Assembly: GCF_000149955.1 (NCBI RefSeq)
Contig: NC_030990.1
Span: 4,143,482 to 4,207,481 of the forward strand
Direction: 5' to 3'
Length of the DNA: 64,000 nucleotides
From: Fusarium oxysporum f. sp. lycopersici 4287
Taxonomy: Eukaryota > Ascomycota > Sordariomycetes > Hypocreales > Nectriaceae
In this document: piece by piece, positions 10,997-22,511 of the stretch
Position numbering within the stretch: the first letter of the stretch is position 1
Layout of the letters: each line of letters starts with the position of its first letter
The notes under the pieces: generated by a model
What the model was told of the DNA's origin: nothing
The model's database searches: none
The model's input: the letters and a program-made list of their open reading frames with translations, nothing else
Program-made: the position numbers and the translations under genes

Positions 10997-12028
10997 ATGT
11001 GCACTACAAACATCTACACATACGTCCACCCCGATGGACGCCGCGAGCAGTGGTCTCAACCTACGCTCTGCACAAACTCTCGCCATGGACAAGTCTGCGC
11101 CAGCAACTTTCTGTTCGAGCACCCAGTCCAATACGTTCCCGCTCCCTACGACGCTTCTTCTTACCCTTACGCTACTCAACTCCCTCCTACGCCTCAGTAT
11201 AGCCCTGCTCCCTCTACGCCGTCGGGTTCATACCGCTCAGGAGATGAATCAGACCGCTCCTACACCAGCAACGGTAGCAAGAAACGATCATCTGGAGTCT
11301 ACATCAACGGCCAGAAGGTTCTTGATCTGAACCGTCGTGAGCGTCGACCAAGCTCTCGTCACCAGGAGAGAATTGTCTTGGTCGACAGCCCCCCTACACC
11401 ACGCACTCCTCCCCAGCAATGGAATGCCCCTCACACTGCCCCTGCATCACCCATCTCAAACACATACATCGTTGACTCTTCACGGGACCCTAACAAGCGC
11501 CGACCCGTCATCGTTGATGAGCGAACTCTTCAGCCTGACCAGCGCCGTGTCCAAATCGAAGTCGTTGACAACCACCACCGCTCCAAGCACCACCGCCACT
11601 CATCAAGCGGCTCCCGACACTCCGACCAAGAGGAGGAGCGTCGCCAACGCCGCCGCGAGGAGAAGCGCCGAGAGGAAGCTGAGCTTCGTCTCCGTACTCG
11701 CATCGCAGAGGCCAACGCAAAGATTGCCTCTCGACCTGTCGCCCCTGCCCCTGCCCCTCCCAAGCGCTCCGCTACATACAAGCGCCCCTCCGTCGAAGTC
11801 GTCGACAGCCAAGCAGTTCTCGCTGATGAGCTTCGACGCCTGAGCTTTGAGGAGGAGCGTCGTGAGGACAAGGCTCGCCGCCTTGCTCGTCGCGAGGAGA
11901 AGAAGGAGGAGGAGGCTCAACGCGAGCGTCTCCGTGAGCGCATGCAGCCCAAGCGACGTCTCACAATTGGCGCTGGCAGCAGACGGCCCTCTGAGATGTA
12001 CGAGCCAGGAGTGTACCGATATGAGTAA
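10997..12028 (+). CDS. Basic low-complexity protein with charged coiled coil, unknown function
   Basis: Intronless, 343 residues, probably cytoplasmic or nuclear: no signal peptide or membrane segment. The first 35 residues hold three cysteines (MCTTN, TLCTN, GQVC) around HPDGRREQW. A Pro/Ser/Tyr-rich stretch follows (about 45-80), then repeats of a short motif around VDS (IVLVDSPP, YIVDSSRD, VEVVDSQ, IEVVDN). Two strongly charged Arg/Glu/Lys coiled-coil blocks occupy about 205-240 and 275-320. The C-terminus ends GVYRYE. Codon use is strongly biased to C/G-ending codons, like highly expressed fungal genes, which agrees with the clean leader. I recognise it only as the type of conserved but uncharacterised protein common in Sordariomycetes; the family is not named. 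A DNA/RNA-binding or scaffold role is possible but unsupported. Confidence 0.82.
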   Translation: MCTTNIYTYVHPDGRREQWSQPTLCTNSRHGQVCASNFLFEHPVQYVPAPYDASSYPYATQLPPTPQYSPAPSTPSGSYRSGDESDRSYTSNGSKKRSSGVYINGQKVLDLNRRERRPSSRHQERIVLVDSPPTPRTPPQQWNAPHTAPASPISNTYIVDSSRDPNKRRPVIVDERTLQPDQRRVQIEVVDNHHRSKHHRHSSSGSRHSDQEEERRQRRREEKRREEAELRLRTRIAEANAKIASRPVAPAPAPPKRSATYKRPSVEVVDSQAVLADELRRLSFEEERREDKARRLARREEKKEEEAQRERLRERMQPKRRLTIGAGSRRPSEMYEPGVYRYE

Positions 12029-13539
12029 ACGATATAGTTGAAGAATTTGGTCTTGTATCACTTTGATCTGTTTTACATGGAGTTTTTGAAGCAAATGATA
12101 TTTAGCGATTAGACTTGGGATTGGGAATTATTCTGTATACGTTTTTAGGGAGTTTGATATTGGGATTTGGATACCAGTGGGCAAGGCAATGAGCCGATTT
12201 TAAGGATTACAGAACACTTAGTTAGATACAAGACACAAAACAGAAGAAAAAAAAAGGAACTCAGAATGGGTTTTGTTTTTTGAATACTTTGGTTCCTGCT
12301 TGCATTACTGTGAATGTTTAAACTGAGATGGCTTGATCGGTTAATTGAGAGAGAGGCTCAATGGCTTGGAGGAGGTGAGACACTGAAGCAGGTACAAGAC
12401 ACTTCACATCAAATGTGCAAGAATAGAAAAACCGGTCTGTCTCATGACTCTAGGACTGAGGGTGTGCGAGTTCAGTGTAAGTAGAGTAGGCTGCACACCA
12501 AGACATGATGATCTCCTTCGCCAAAATTGTAAATCAACCGACTTCCAAAACACATCACGATATCTAAAGAATTCACTCCTCGGCATCAAAGTGTAAAAAA
12601 TAAGGGAACCTCAAAACACCGAAGGATCGCGCATGCATACATCGTGAATCAGAATAAGGATAGTCCAACCAAAGTTCTCTTTTTTGCCCCGGGGGTGGAG
12701 TGGAGACACACCGAAAAACACCAAGAATCGAAAGATGGGGTCGTTTTGGGACTTTGGTGAAGCTTCATCTTGAGTCGCCGTGGAATCAAGTTATTCTGCG
12801 AAGATGGGGTTAGTTAAATGCGAGTTGGGGGCGTATTTTGGATCTTGGGTTAATGCCCAGAGGCATAGCATGAATTGCTGTTTTGATATTGGGAGGCATA
12901 TTGGATTGAGCAACAAGGGTTTATGAGTGCTTTTTTTCGGGGGGGTTTGTCTTGCCGCAATCAGTGGCATTTCAGTTGGAATCTCTCCATTGTCCGATTG
13001 CCTTGTCTGCCTAAAAATGTCCTACACTAAGGGAGAGATGGAGTTTCCTCAACCCCGCTCATGATGTGCCGATCGAGACATTAGCCGACAGGGCCTCATG
13101 ACACCTTGTTTCTCAAGGCACCCATGGGTGGGTAGTTCGCTTCTGGGGCGGGCATATGGTGGGGTTAAGTGACTGATGTACCTACCTGTATGTATGTCTG
13201 AGATAGTTCTCCAGTGAGTCACTGTTGATCTATGGCGAGATGATAGCATGTTTGATAGAGTACGTTTTGGGAAATCACCGAACATGCCAAGAGTTCAGCA
13301 TCTGCCGTCAAGTCATGTACCGACGTGAATATGTGAGTGCAAATAGATTTGGTAAAGATAGTGACAGACTAAACTATCATACGAATGTAAACTCAGGCAG
13401 GCATGTTGAAGCCAGACCGTAGCTATATGCAGTAGTGTTGGGACTACTGCTCAGCGGGAGGAAATGCTGTTGAAACCATTCCAATATCATGTTGAACCCT
13501 TCCCATTCCCAATTTCACAAATATTGAATCATTCTCAAT
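12029..13539. other. Intergenic region between two convergent genes
   Basis: 1.5 kb between the 3' ends of the 10997 gene (+) and methionine aminopeptidase 2 (-). Only short open frames, none with family character. Part of it will be 3' UTR of both transcripts. A-rich and G-rich runs at 12241-12260 and 12940-12950 are unremarkable. Confidence 0.45.
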
Positions 13540-15140
<1,601 letters not shown>

Positions 15141-15918
15141 TTCGACATGAACGCTGCTTCAAATCCCAGAGTTGTTGATGAGTGACTGAAGTGAGGTGAG
15201 ATGACGATGACGGATGGGGTGTTATAAGATGGGGTAAGCGGTTATCTGTGGCAGAAACGAATATGGAAATGCAGCACATGGACCATCAGGATCACCAGCT
15301 TCACAATGATAGGACAAGCCTGATAGCAGTGAATCCTTCAGACAGTGTATCGGTGTGCTATTGACGAAGTCCATCGTGAAGCTGTACAGACTTAGGAAGT
15401 AGACGGCAATTGATCCCCAGTGGACCCGTATTGTTTATGGAGTACTGACTCGCTCGAATACTACGTCCTGTTTACACGACGGCTATACGGAGTTATGTGG
15501 ATTCTTAGAACATTCCAAATCGAAAGGCCATGATGGGTCCATCACGCAGCGGGTCTTGGTGGACCCCTCGTAAAGAATGAAGACCCTGATTACGAGTCAA
15601 GTAGTTCCCTTGGCTTCGTAGATCGTCGCAGCCACATCGCAAGAACACGTGGGAATGATGGAAGCGATGGACGGGAATATGCTGAAAAGTCTGGATATAA
15701 ATTCATGATGCACTCCAACATATATGCCTCTCATCCTATAATGCCACGCCTAGACTATGTGCAAGGTAAAAAGCCATGTACAATGCTCGTGCTAAACACC
15801 ATAAAGTACGGCGCCCCAAAAATAAAAACAAAATGACATGCAGATTCCGTGCTCTCAAATGTCCCAAACCATGATGCGTGAGATATAGGTGAGTAGGGTA
15901 AGTAGGTGAGCCAGCTGT
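15141..15918. other. Intergenic region between map2 and the cyclin gene
   Basis: About 780 bases, holding the promoter of map2 (reads leftward) and the 3' end of the cyclin gene. No ORF or RNA gene is supported. Confidence 0.45.
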
Positions 15919-16938
15919 CTATGCTGCTGGCTGAACCCCGCCGCGTGGCCGAGGCTTGAGGTTTAATATAGGAACATCAGCATTATCGAAGCCGTGATGC
16001 GATGTGCGATCTCTCAGTCGCTCGTAGTGTTTCCGTAGTCGAGTCTCACCAACAACTAGTTCGAATCCAACCAGGAAACAGAAGCTTATCTCCAACCTGG
16101 CCAGTTCTGCTTCACTGACGCCCCCCACCTTAGCCATCTTGGCATGAGGATAAGATAGATCTTCAAGAGCTTTCATGGCAACTCTAAGACCAGCCAGGAC
16201 TAAACGATGTGCGTTGCGCCGGGTGACAGGGATAGCTCGCTCCTCAACGGCTAACCGGTGTATATACAGTGATGTCGCGAGGTATACTGCGGTACTCATG
16301 GGACAGAATTGGTGTAGTCGCTGAAGATATTGGTTGATAGTGATCGGAGGCTCATTCTTGCTGTAGAATTTGCGTGTTATAGCGCTGTGTTGCAAATTGA
16401 CAGGCTGAGAATCGGCTCCCACGACAACATAAGGCTCTGATTGAGGTGGCGGCGACATGAGACCTGGGTGAGGCTTCAGTCGCACACCATCAATATTCCC
16501 CGACTCTGGTTGATTGTCATGCACAGGCTCAGGCTTATCTTTGGCAGCCAATCTCTTAGCCTCAAGCTCAGCCTGTTTCCTCAATTTCGCCAGATTCTTA
16601 TCAGAGTATGATCGCACAATATTCTCCTTCTCGGCTTGCATGCCACTCATGTGCGGCACGGTAGGAGATTTTGGCGGTGGTGTCGGAGGTACATCGCCCG
16701 TTATCCTGACAAGAAGCTCGACGCCAGCGCTCAGCAGAGCGAGTGCTTCTGCTGGTGACATCTCGAAGAGGCCATGATCGGCAGAGGTTTTCGGTGCGGA
16801 GGGGTCGTCGGCGATCAAATGAGGATCGGAAGAGGGCACCGGGGGAGGAGGCGGCGGTCGATCAGTCATGGTATCGGGGTGTCGCAGTGGAATTGTGCCG
16901 GCCTGAGCCTCGGTAGTAACAGCCGTTTGATAAGACAT
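15919..16938 (-). CDS. PHO80-like cyclin
   Basis: Regulatory cyclin of the PHO80/Pcl type, expected to partner a PHO85-like kinase in phosphate sensing, glycogen control or polarity. Single exon, 339 residues from the ATG at 16938; an upstream in-frame TTG is not used. The N-terminal half is disordered and proline-rich (PPPPPPVPSSDP near residue 30; TPPPKSPTVP near 85). The C-terminal half, about residues 200-325, has the cyclin-box pattern of this family: PPITINQYLQRL, CPMSTAVYLATSLYIHRL, RNAHRLVLAGLRVAMKALED, then the GGVSEAELARLEISFCFLVGFEL helix pair that contacts the kinase in PHO80-type cyclins. The gene lacks introns. A CACGTG box lies about 860 bp upstream. The specific paralog cannot be decided. 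Confidence 0.88.
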   Translation of the reverse strand: MSYQTAVTTEAQAGTIPLRHPDTMTDRPPPPPPVPSSDPHLIADDPSAPKTSADHGLFEMSPAEALALLSAGVELLVRITGDVPPTPPPKSPTVPHMSGMQAEKENIVRSYSDKNLAKLRKQAELEAKRLAAKDKPEPVHDNQPESGNIDGVRLKPHPGLMSPPPQSEPYVVVGADSQPVNLQHSAITRKFYSKNEPPITINQYLQRLHQFCPMSTAVYLATSLYIHRLAVEERAIPVTRRNAHRLVLAGLRVAMKALEDLSYPHAKMAKVGGVSEAELARLEISFCFLVGFELVVGETRLRKHYERLRDRTSHHGFDNADVPILNLKPRPRGGVQPAA

Positions 16939-18600
16939 GGCTGGAAAAAGTAAATTGGGTGTAAAAGCTTGGTCGGTGGTCAAGACACAGAGCTATTGAC
17001 GCGTCTCAATCTCTTAAGGCGCTGGGCAAGATCCGGCTCGACGCCTTTCATGATCTCTCGTTAATCGAGACGTAGTGGAGGAGAGTGAAGAACAATTTGG
17101 AGGAAGTTTTCGTATCACGGGCTAGGCCTGTTTTTGTTGTTGCTTTGGGTCGAGTCGGGCGTAGGTAAATAAATGCCAATCCAATCCAATACCAGCGCAA
17201 AGTTGCGACCTGTAGTGGGACGAGAATACCGAAGTGGAGTGGCGGGGCCTAAGATCTCGACGTGGGACCCTGGAGGAGTAAGTGCAGTAGTCGCAGAGGG
17301 TCCCGTGAGGGCGTCGAGTCGAGCCTTTATAGTTTATCGAATTCAGATACGGGAGGCATGAGATCGTAACGGTCGAGAGGAAGCGAGCGAGCGAAGCCTG
17401 ATGATACAAGAGCCGGACCGACTACTTTAGCGTGGCGTTGTTTTAGGTCAAATGAAGGACAAGATGAAGATGAAATGAAATGAGATGAATTGTCCGAGAT
17501 GAGTCGCGGTCGTGAGACTCGAACTCGCCAAGAAGAGCCTGCGATAAAGAACTCTAAAGAAATCAGATCAAGGATCAAAAGAGAGGTTGCGAGATTAAAA
17601 ACAGAGACTGTTAATGAAGTGATTTGTTTGCTTTTGTTGACTGTAGGCAATATTGTATGTATCTGTCGGCGGCTGCCCAACCCAAGAAGGGACCTGCCCG
17701 CACTTGCACCCGCTTGCACCTGCACCTGCCAGCACCTGCACCAGCAGCAACTAGCCGCACCTTCCTCCCGAGCTTCTTTTTTCATGTCACGAGCACGTGG
17801 TGCGGGGGGGAAATAAGATGAGATTTGACTCAATAAGGTAGTCGAGTCTATCTAGCACTGATGAGCAAATGCCTATCGTGATCAATTCCCATATTTTTTG
17901 CGTCTTCTTTTTCTTAGTATCGAAAAACTAATCACCTTCTAGTCTTGAAAGTGGAATGCAACGGTACCAATCTTATCAAATTAGGTCCAAGCCAGGACAT
18001 TCACTCAAATTTAGCCTCCGAGATGGATGAATGGTGTTATTCCACGGTAGACTCCGCATATGAAAGCAGCGTATTTATCGTGTTATCCTGGCAACACTGC
18101 AGTAAATACGGGGTATGTTTACGCATGCGGATATATAACCCACTCGTTGAGGATCTAGACCAAAGGGTCTTTGGGTTAAACTACTGTATGACCAGCAGAG
18201 GAGAAGAGCCGCAAGAGATGATGATCTTCTCTGCCAAGGCACCATTTAGGCGTCGTCTGATGTTTTTCCCGGCGTCTAAACACGGCCACCCCGGATCTGG
18301 GCTTCAAGCCTGCTGACCTATCTGCATGAGAAATATCAGAAACTCCATCAGTTACGCGCCATTGCCACGATTTCTCTTTTCTCTTTCAAATCACACAATC
18401 TGCGACGAATAATGGGTATCAGTCAACAATTCTGGTGACGATACGACGAATCACTTACCTGTCCTGGCCAAGTAAATACCACAGAAACAACCTCGGCATG
18501 CCCAGCCGCAAAGAATAGACTTATAGAAAGAGAAACAAAATTGAAAAATAGTATTAGCAAGGACATAAGAAGACTTTCAACAGATGTTTCATATCCAATC
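16939..18600. other. Promoter and intergenic region upstream of the cyclin gene
   Basis: About 1.66 kb with no supported gene. Overlapping open frames on both strands (17122-17409, 17327-17833 on -; 17490-17816 on +; 17945-18316 on +) reflect GC-rich composition and have no recognisable domain. Features seen: a CACGTG hexamer at 17794-17799, and a short degenerate GCACCTG/GCACCCG repeat at about 17700-17745. Confidence 0.4.
17794..17799. promoter_or_regulatory. CACGTG E-box upstream of the PHO80-like cyclin
   Basis: CACGTG within the longer near-palindrome GAGCACGTGGTGC. Basic helix-loop-helix regulators of the PHO4/NUC-1 type bind this core in phosphate-responsive promoters. It is 855 bp from the cyclin start. 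Chance occurrence is quite possible. Confidence 0.3.
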
Positions 18601-19260
18601 GTAATATGTTCACATGATCAGGCTCCGATACTTGAAAGCGGCACACTTACACACATACCCTACACTCCCACTTTACCGCATCTCGATGGAAAAGAGCTCA
18701 ACTCTCTCCTGTAAAAATTCTTTCTTGGCACGCACTGTTAGTGCGGTGCTAGGAGCGGGATTTTCTGCAGGCCACGCGACCACACAAAAACTGCGGGGAC
18801 GCTATCGGCTCCCTAACAGCAGTTTTCAGAGAAGGAATTTTGGAGAGTTCGCCTTCTCTGACAACACCTTTGTCGGATCTAATGGCGGCACCTCAGAACC
18901 AGAACGCCTTAGATATCGGAGGGCGATGCCCCGGGCATTCGTAGCGACATCCTTCCGATCAACGACGCCGATTGCGATGGGTTTTTCTCCTTTAAAGGCA
19001 AGCCGCACCGTCGGCCTCTGATCCCTTCCCGAGGTTTTTCCCTGCCGCCGCGACAGTCGACTACGAGCTACAACTTGGTTACTGGAGATTGTGGACTGCG
19101 TCAGCAGATGTAGTGATGCGCGAGAGAATTCTGGTCGGTGGAAAAAGTTCGACAATAGATTGCCCTCGAACCCGCTGACGGGTGACGGGCTTGAGAAATA
19201 CAGCACCTTTTGTGCCATTGGTATGCTGGATGGTGAAGGAAGCGGGGTATCCTGTACCTA
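18601..19260. other. Unassigned region with overlapping open frames and a hairpin
   Basis: Two overlapping antiparallel open stretches (18614-19021 on +, 18826-19218 on -) of 130-135 codons have no recognisable family. The minus frame starts with ATG GCA CAA at 19218. A 9-bp perfect inverted repeat, CAGAGAAGG at 18827-18835 and CCTTCTCTG at 18852-18860, with a 16-nt loop, sits inside both. It may be an eroded gene or a small element; neither is proven. Confidence 0.25.
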
Positions 19261-19330
19261 GCTAGCTCAGCACGTCTTTTGCTCCAGTAGGAGATTTGGC
19301 TTCGTTACAGCCACCCAGACGAAAAATACA

Positions 19331-19369
19331 CATACATACACACACATACATACATACATACATACATAC
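19331..19369. repeat. CATA microsatellite
   Basis: About nine tandem CATA units with a short CACA interruption. A simple tetranucleotide repeat, likely length-polymorphic. It lies at the gene-poor edge of the NLR relic. Confidence 0.9.
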
Positions 19370-19977
19370 GATGGAAAAGAGCTCCTCGACCTGATACTGA
19401 AAACGTGTCGCAAGCGCCCTTTTATCCATCGCCAAGTCTTGAAGAAATAAACAACTCGGTTGTAGGCAATTTGACATATTTACATTAAGACCCATGATAC
19501 CAACATGAGAAGCGGCATTGTTGCTCAGTATTTCTTGACCCAGACAAAGAGCATCTCCATACAAACAAAGCTCACAACGAACTAATCGTCTCGCTGAAGA
19601 ACATTCGTAAACACGAATCGCAGTTCAAGATCGAGAAACATATGCTTCAATTTGTTTCACTGACTCAAATTGACCCGAGTGCAAATTTGACTAGTGATGT
19701 CGCCCTTGCAACTCTTCAAACAGAGGCGATATCGTTGGTGAAGGACATATTTGGAGCCGAATACTGCCAATACTACGACTATCGGGTATGAAGAACTAAA
19801 TAGCCCTTCAAGTACTACTAATACTGCCTTTAAAAAGTTCAGAAAGGGTGGGAAACAAACCTCATCAAACACGGAGTCGTCTGGCAGTTCACTTGCTCTG
19901 GACGAACCCGCGAGAATACCGCACATTGGTATATTACATCCATAAACTAGGGGTCTTTGTGATCGAACTAATAACAC

Positions 19978-21635
19978 TCAAGATAAAACTCTCGATGAAG
20001 GTTGGCGTCGGATTAAGAAACATTTACCAAAGAACCTATGGGAAATACACCCCCGAGCAGTAGCGTCAGTGCACATCTTGATCGCTTCGTCTGTACGATA
20101 GTCAGTGAGCAATGCGCCAGCCATATTATGGTGAATGTTGGCCAAGTCTGGGTTATCTGGTGGAAAAAGGGTTTGTCTTATGTCAATAGCCTTTTGGAAC
20201 CATGGATATGCCAAAGATGTCTTTCCTTGCTCTCTTTGGATGACTCCCACTGTTGGACAGAGAGTAGCGTAGATAAGAGTATCTTGCGTTTAGCAGCACA
20301 TGAATGCCGTTTCTAGTAACTCGTCAAATTCACGGGATGAAGCGGTCTCTGTAAGATACCTGAGAAAAGTCACTTAGCAGCCGAACGGTCAACTTGTGGA
20401 GGGCTTACCAGGCAGCATTTGACAATAGCCGAACAAATGTACTCGGCGAGTCCCCCGGCAACTCATGTAGTTTGAACTTTCGAACATTATATGATAGTAA
20501 AGCGGCGTGCTGAATACACTTATTGCAGGTCGGCCGATATGGATGGAGGGTTTGCATGTGAATCTGCCTTGGAAAGGCCTCAAAGAGGAGTCGCGAAGCA
20601 TTCAGAAAGGTCGTCTCTCTGTGGGCTGGGACCAAGCCAGTCCCGACGTTCGTTCTGAACAAGGCGATGAACCCGATAATTATCAGTGATTGAATCTAGG
20701 ACTATTAAAGATAGCGAGATGAGATTTTGTATCGCCTCATCAACTCTTGTTCACTCAACATTAGCTCCCATAAGCGGGTGAAAGCAGCAAATTTACACCC
20801 AAGGATCATCCCATGGCCCTTCCTTCCCTTCGGGGTATCATCATCCGGTTTGGACAAATCATCCGGAATAGCATCTGGTACGACGAAACGTGCAACACCG
20901 AAGGCAGTAACCGAGGTCTCGTCAAGGGAGCCAAAAGAAGAATGGAAAGCAGTGTTGACTGTCAACCTTTCTTGTAGTAAGCATTTTGAGATCGACCTTT
21001 CTCGCACAATCGCTCCAAATATCTCTCAAAGGACTTGATGAACTGAATAGGAGAAATTTGTCGAGAAACCATTTGTGAGGCCATGAGATGGATGGCCAAC
21101 GGAAGACCATCCAGTTGCCTTGAAAGATTCGAAGCTGCTTCTCGTTCCTCTTTCGAATAGTTGTTACGTTGGATGATGGTGAGCAAGAGAGTCGTCCCCT
21201 CTTCTACGGTAAAGGAGGAACTTTCAACGTCTTTGACGCAAGTTGGAACCCGACATTTTCGTTTCGAGCGGTGATTAAGACGGATCCCATCGGAGCTGAG
21301 GGTATGCTCTCCGTTATATGATAGCCATCTTCAACGCTGTCAAAGATCGTGAGCCAATGCTTACCTGTTGCCGATTAAAACCATACTAGCAAAAGGTCAA
21401 GAAACACTGACTTGAGTTCACCATGGTAAACAATTCATCCACCAAGTGATTTGGAGTCGGCTTCAACTTTGTGTCTTACAAGTCCATCTTTCCCCATGCT
21501 TCCAGTATCAAGATCTTCGACTTCTTCCTTCTCAAACATCTCTTTGGGCAAGAATACTTTCCAAGGCTGAGTGCGTTGGTCAGGCTGGCTAGACGCTGGT
21601 GTCGTTTTGAACTGACTCTCGTTTTCTGGATCCAT
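19978..21635 (-). pseudogene. Relic of an NB-ARC/TPR (NLR-like) gene
   Basis: Minus-strand fragments in several frames line up in the order of a fungal NB-ARC-TPR protein. From 21635: a start-like peptide (MDPENESQF) with no domain; from about 21380, KHWLTIFDSVEDG (Walker-B-like) and GSVLITARNENVGF; from 21190, EEREAASNLSRQLDGLPLAIHLMAS, the GLPLA motif of NB-ARC; about 21000-20720, LTVNTAFHSSFGSL and VVPDAIPDDL; near 20680, VHRLVQNE; about 20250-20000, a TPR unit with WFQKAIDIRQTLFPPDNPDLANIHHNMAG. Stops and frameshifts separate these blocks. The P-loop region that should precede the Walker-B-like block is missing altogether, so the gene has lost an internal part as well as its frame. The family acts in non-self recognition and programmed cell death in fungi. 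The exact boundaries are uncertain. Confidence 0.72.
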
Positions 21636-22511
21636 GGTCTCTTGCTAAAACCCTGTATTTAGGAAAATTGATAAGGAGGACAGGGAAACATACTTTGCTT
21701 ATATACGTTAGGAGAGATAAATAACTAGGCGATCTAGACTAATAGCAGATTATACTTTTAGGGAAGAATACAGATTTTTCCTGGGGCAGAATTCCAAAGG
21801 CGATGCTGGATATCTCTGGCTGTGTTCAGTGGGCCATTTGTTCGAGGTAGTTGATATATAGATGGTCTGCTCTACCCGCCCTGGCTGATCGTCCAGAATC
21901 GTGGGAGTTTTTAAGGGCATTCAAGAATGCTCTGTGATATCCTGTGACTGTTAGATTGGTTAGCATTTATATGTTGAATTGTTTGTTACGTACATATTCG
22001 GAATAGCCACTCTGCAGTGCTACAATGGGGTGATGCTCAACAAATAGACTCGCAATTCTAGAGACACGAAGATCAGATGATATTGGAGATATACCCCTCC
22101 CTAATCAGTACGATATTCACTATACCTTTCCGCAGCCTCGTACCGCCTCATTGTTTAAGTGGTAAGTGTTTTGAAGATGAATCGTTCAGTGAGGATGACC
22201 AGTGGCTGCATCCTTGCATTGAAGACTTATGTATGTCAGCCTTCAATTCTGGGGCCGGTTGATCGAGTCGCAGCAAACACCGTAACCATTGTCGCGAAGA
22301 ATCAGGCTCCCATAAAAGGCAAAGCCCCTCTGACTGAATCCAAGGAAGAACCATATTCACAGGGGAGGAACCCTTCACGAACCTCATGATCAAAACATTG
22401 CTCTTAATGCACCTATGAATGCTACCAGTCTAAACAAATCCCCAGCATTCCAGCACCTAGATCTAAGTCCAGCCCAGAACTCCATATTATCATCTCATCA
22501 TTCATAAGTCT
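21636..22511. other. AT-rich intergenic stretch
   Basis: Between the NLR relic and the thiamine-diphosphate enzyme. AT-rich around 21660-21780. Short open frames at 22077-22262 and 22159-22389 have no recognisable domain. Includes the 3' UTR of the gene ending at 22512. Confidence 0.4.

Noticed and set aside
17505..17560. GAGTTCGAGTC on the minus strand as a possible tRNA T-loop
   Set aside because: Flanking bases do not form a T-arm or acceptor stem.
17327..17833. 168-codon open frame on the minus strand upstream of the cyclin, and its + strand counterpart
   Set aside because: Overlapping frames on both strands of a GC-rich promoter, with no domain or plausible codon pattern.
19331..19369. 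CATA repeat as a telomere-like or functional element
   Set aside because: Simple tetranucleotide microsatellite; it does not match the TTAGGG telomere repeat.
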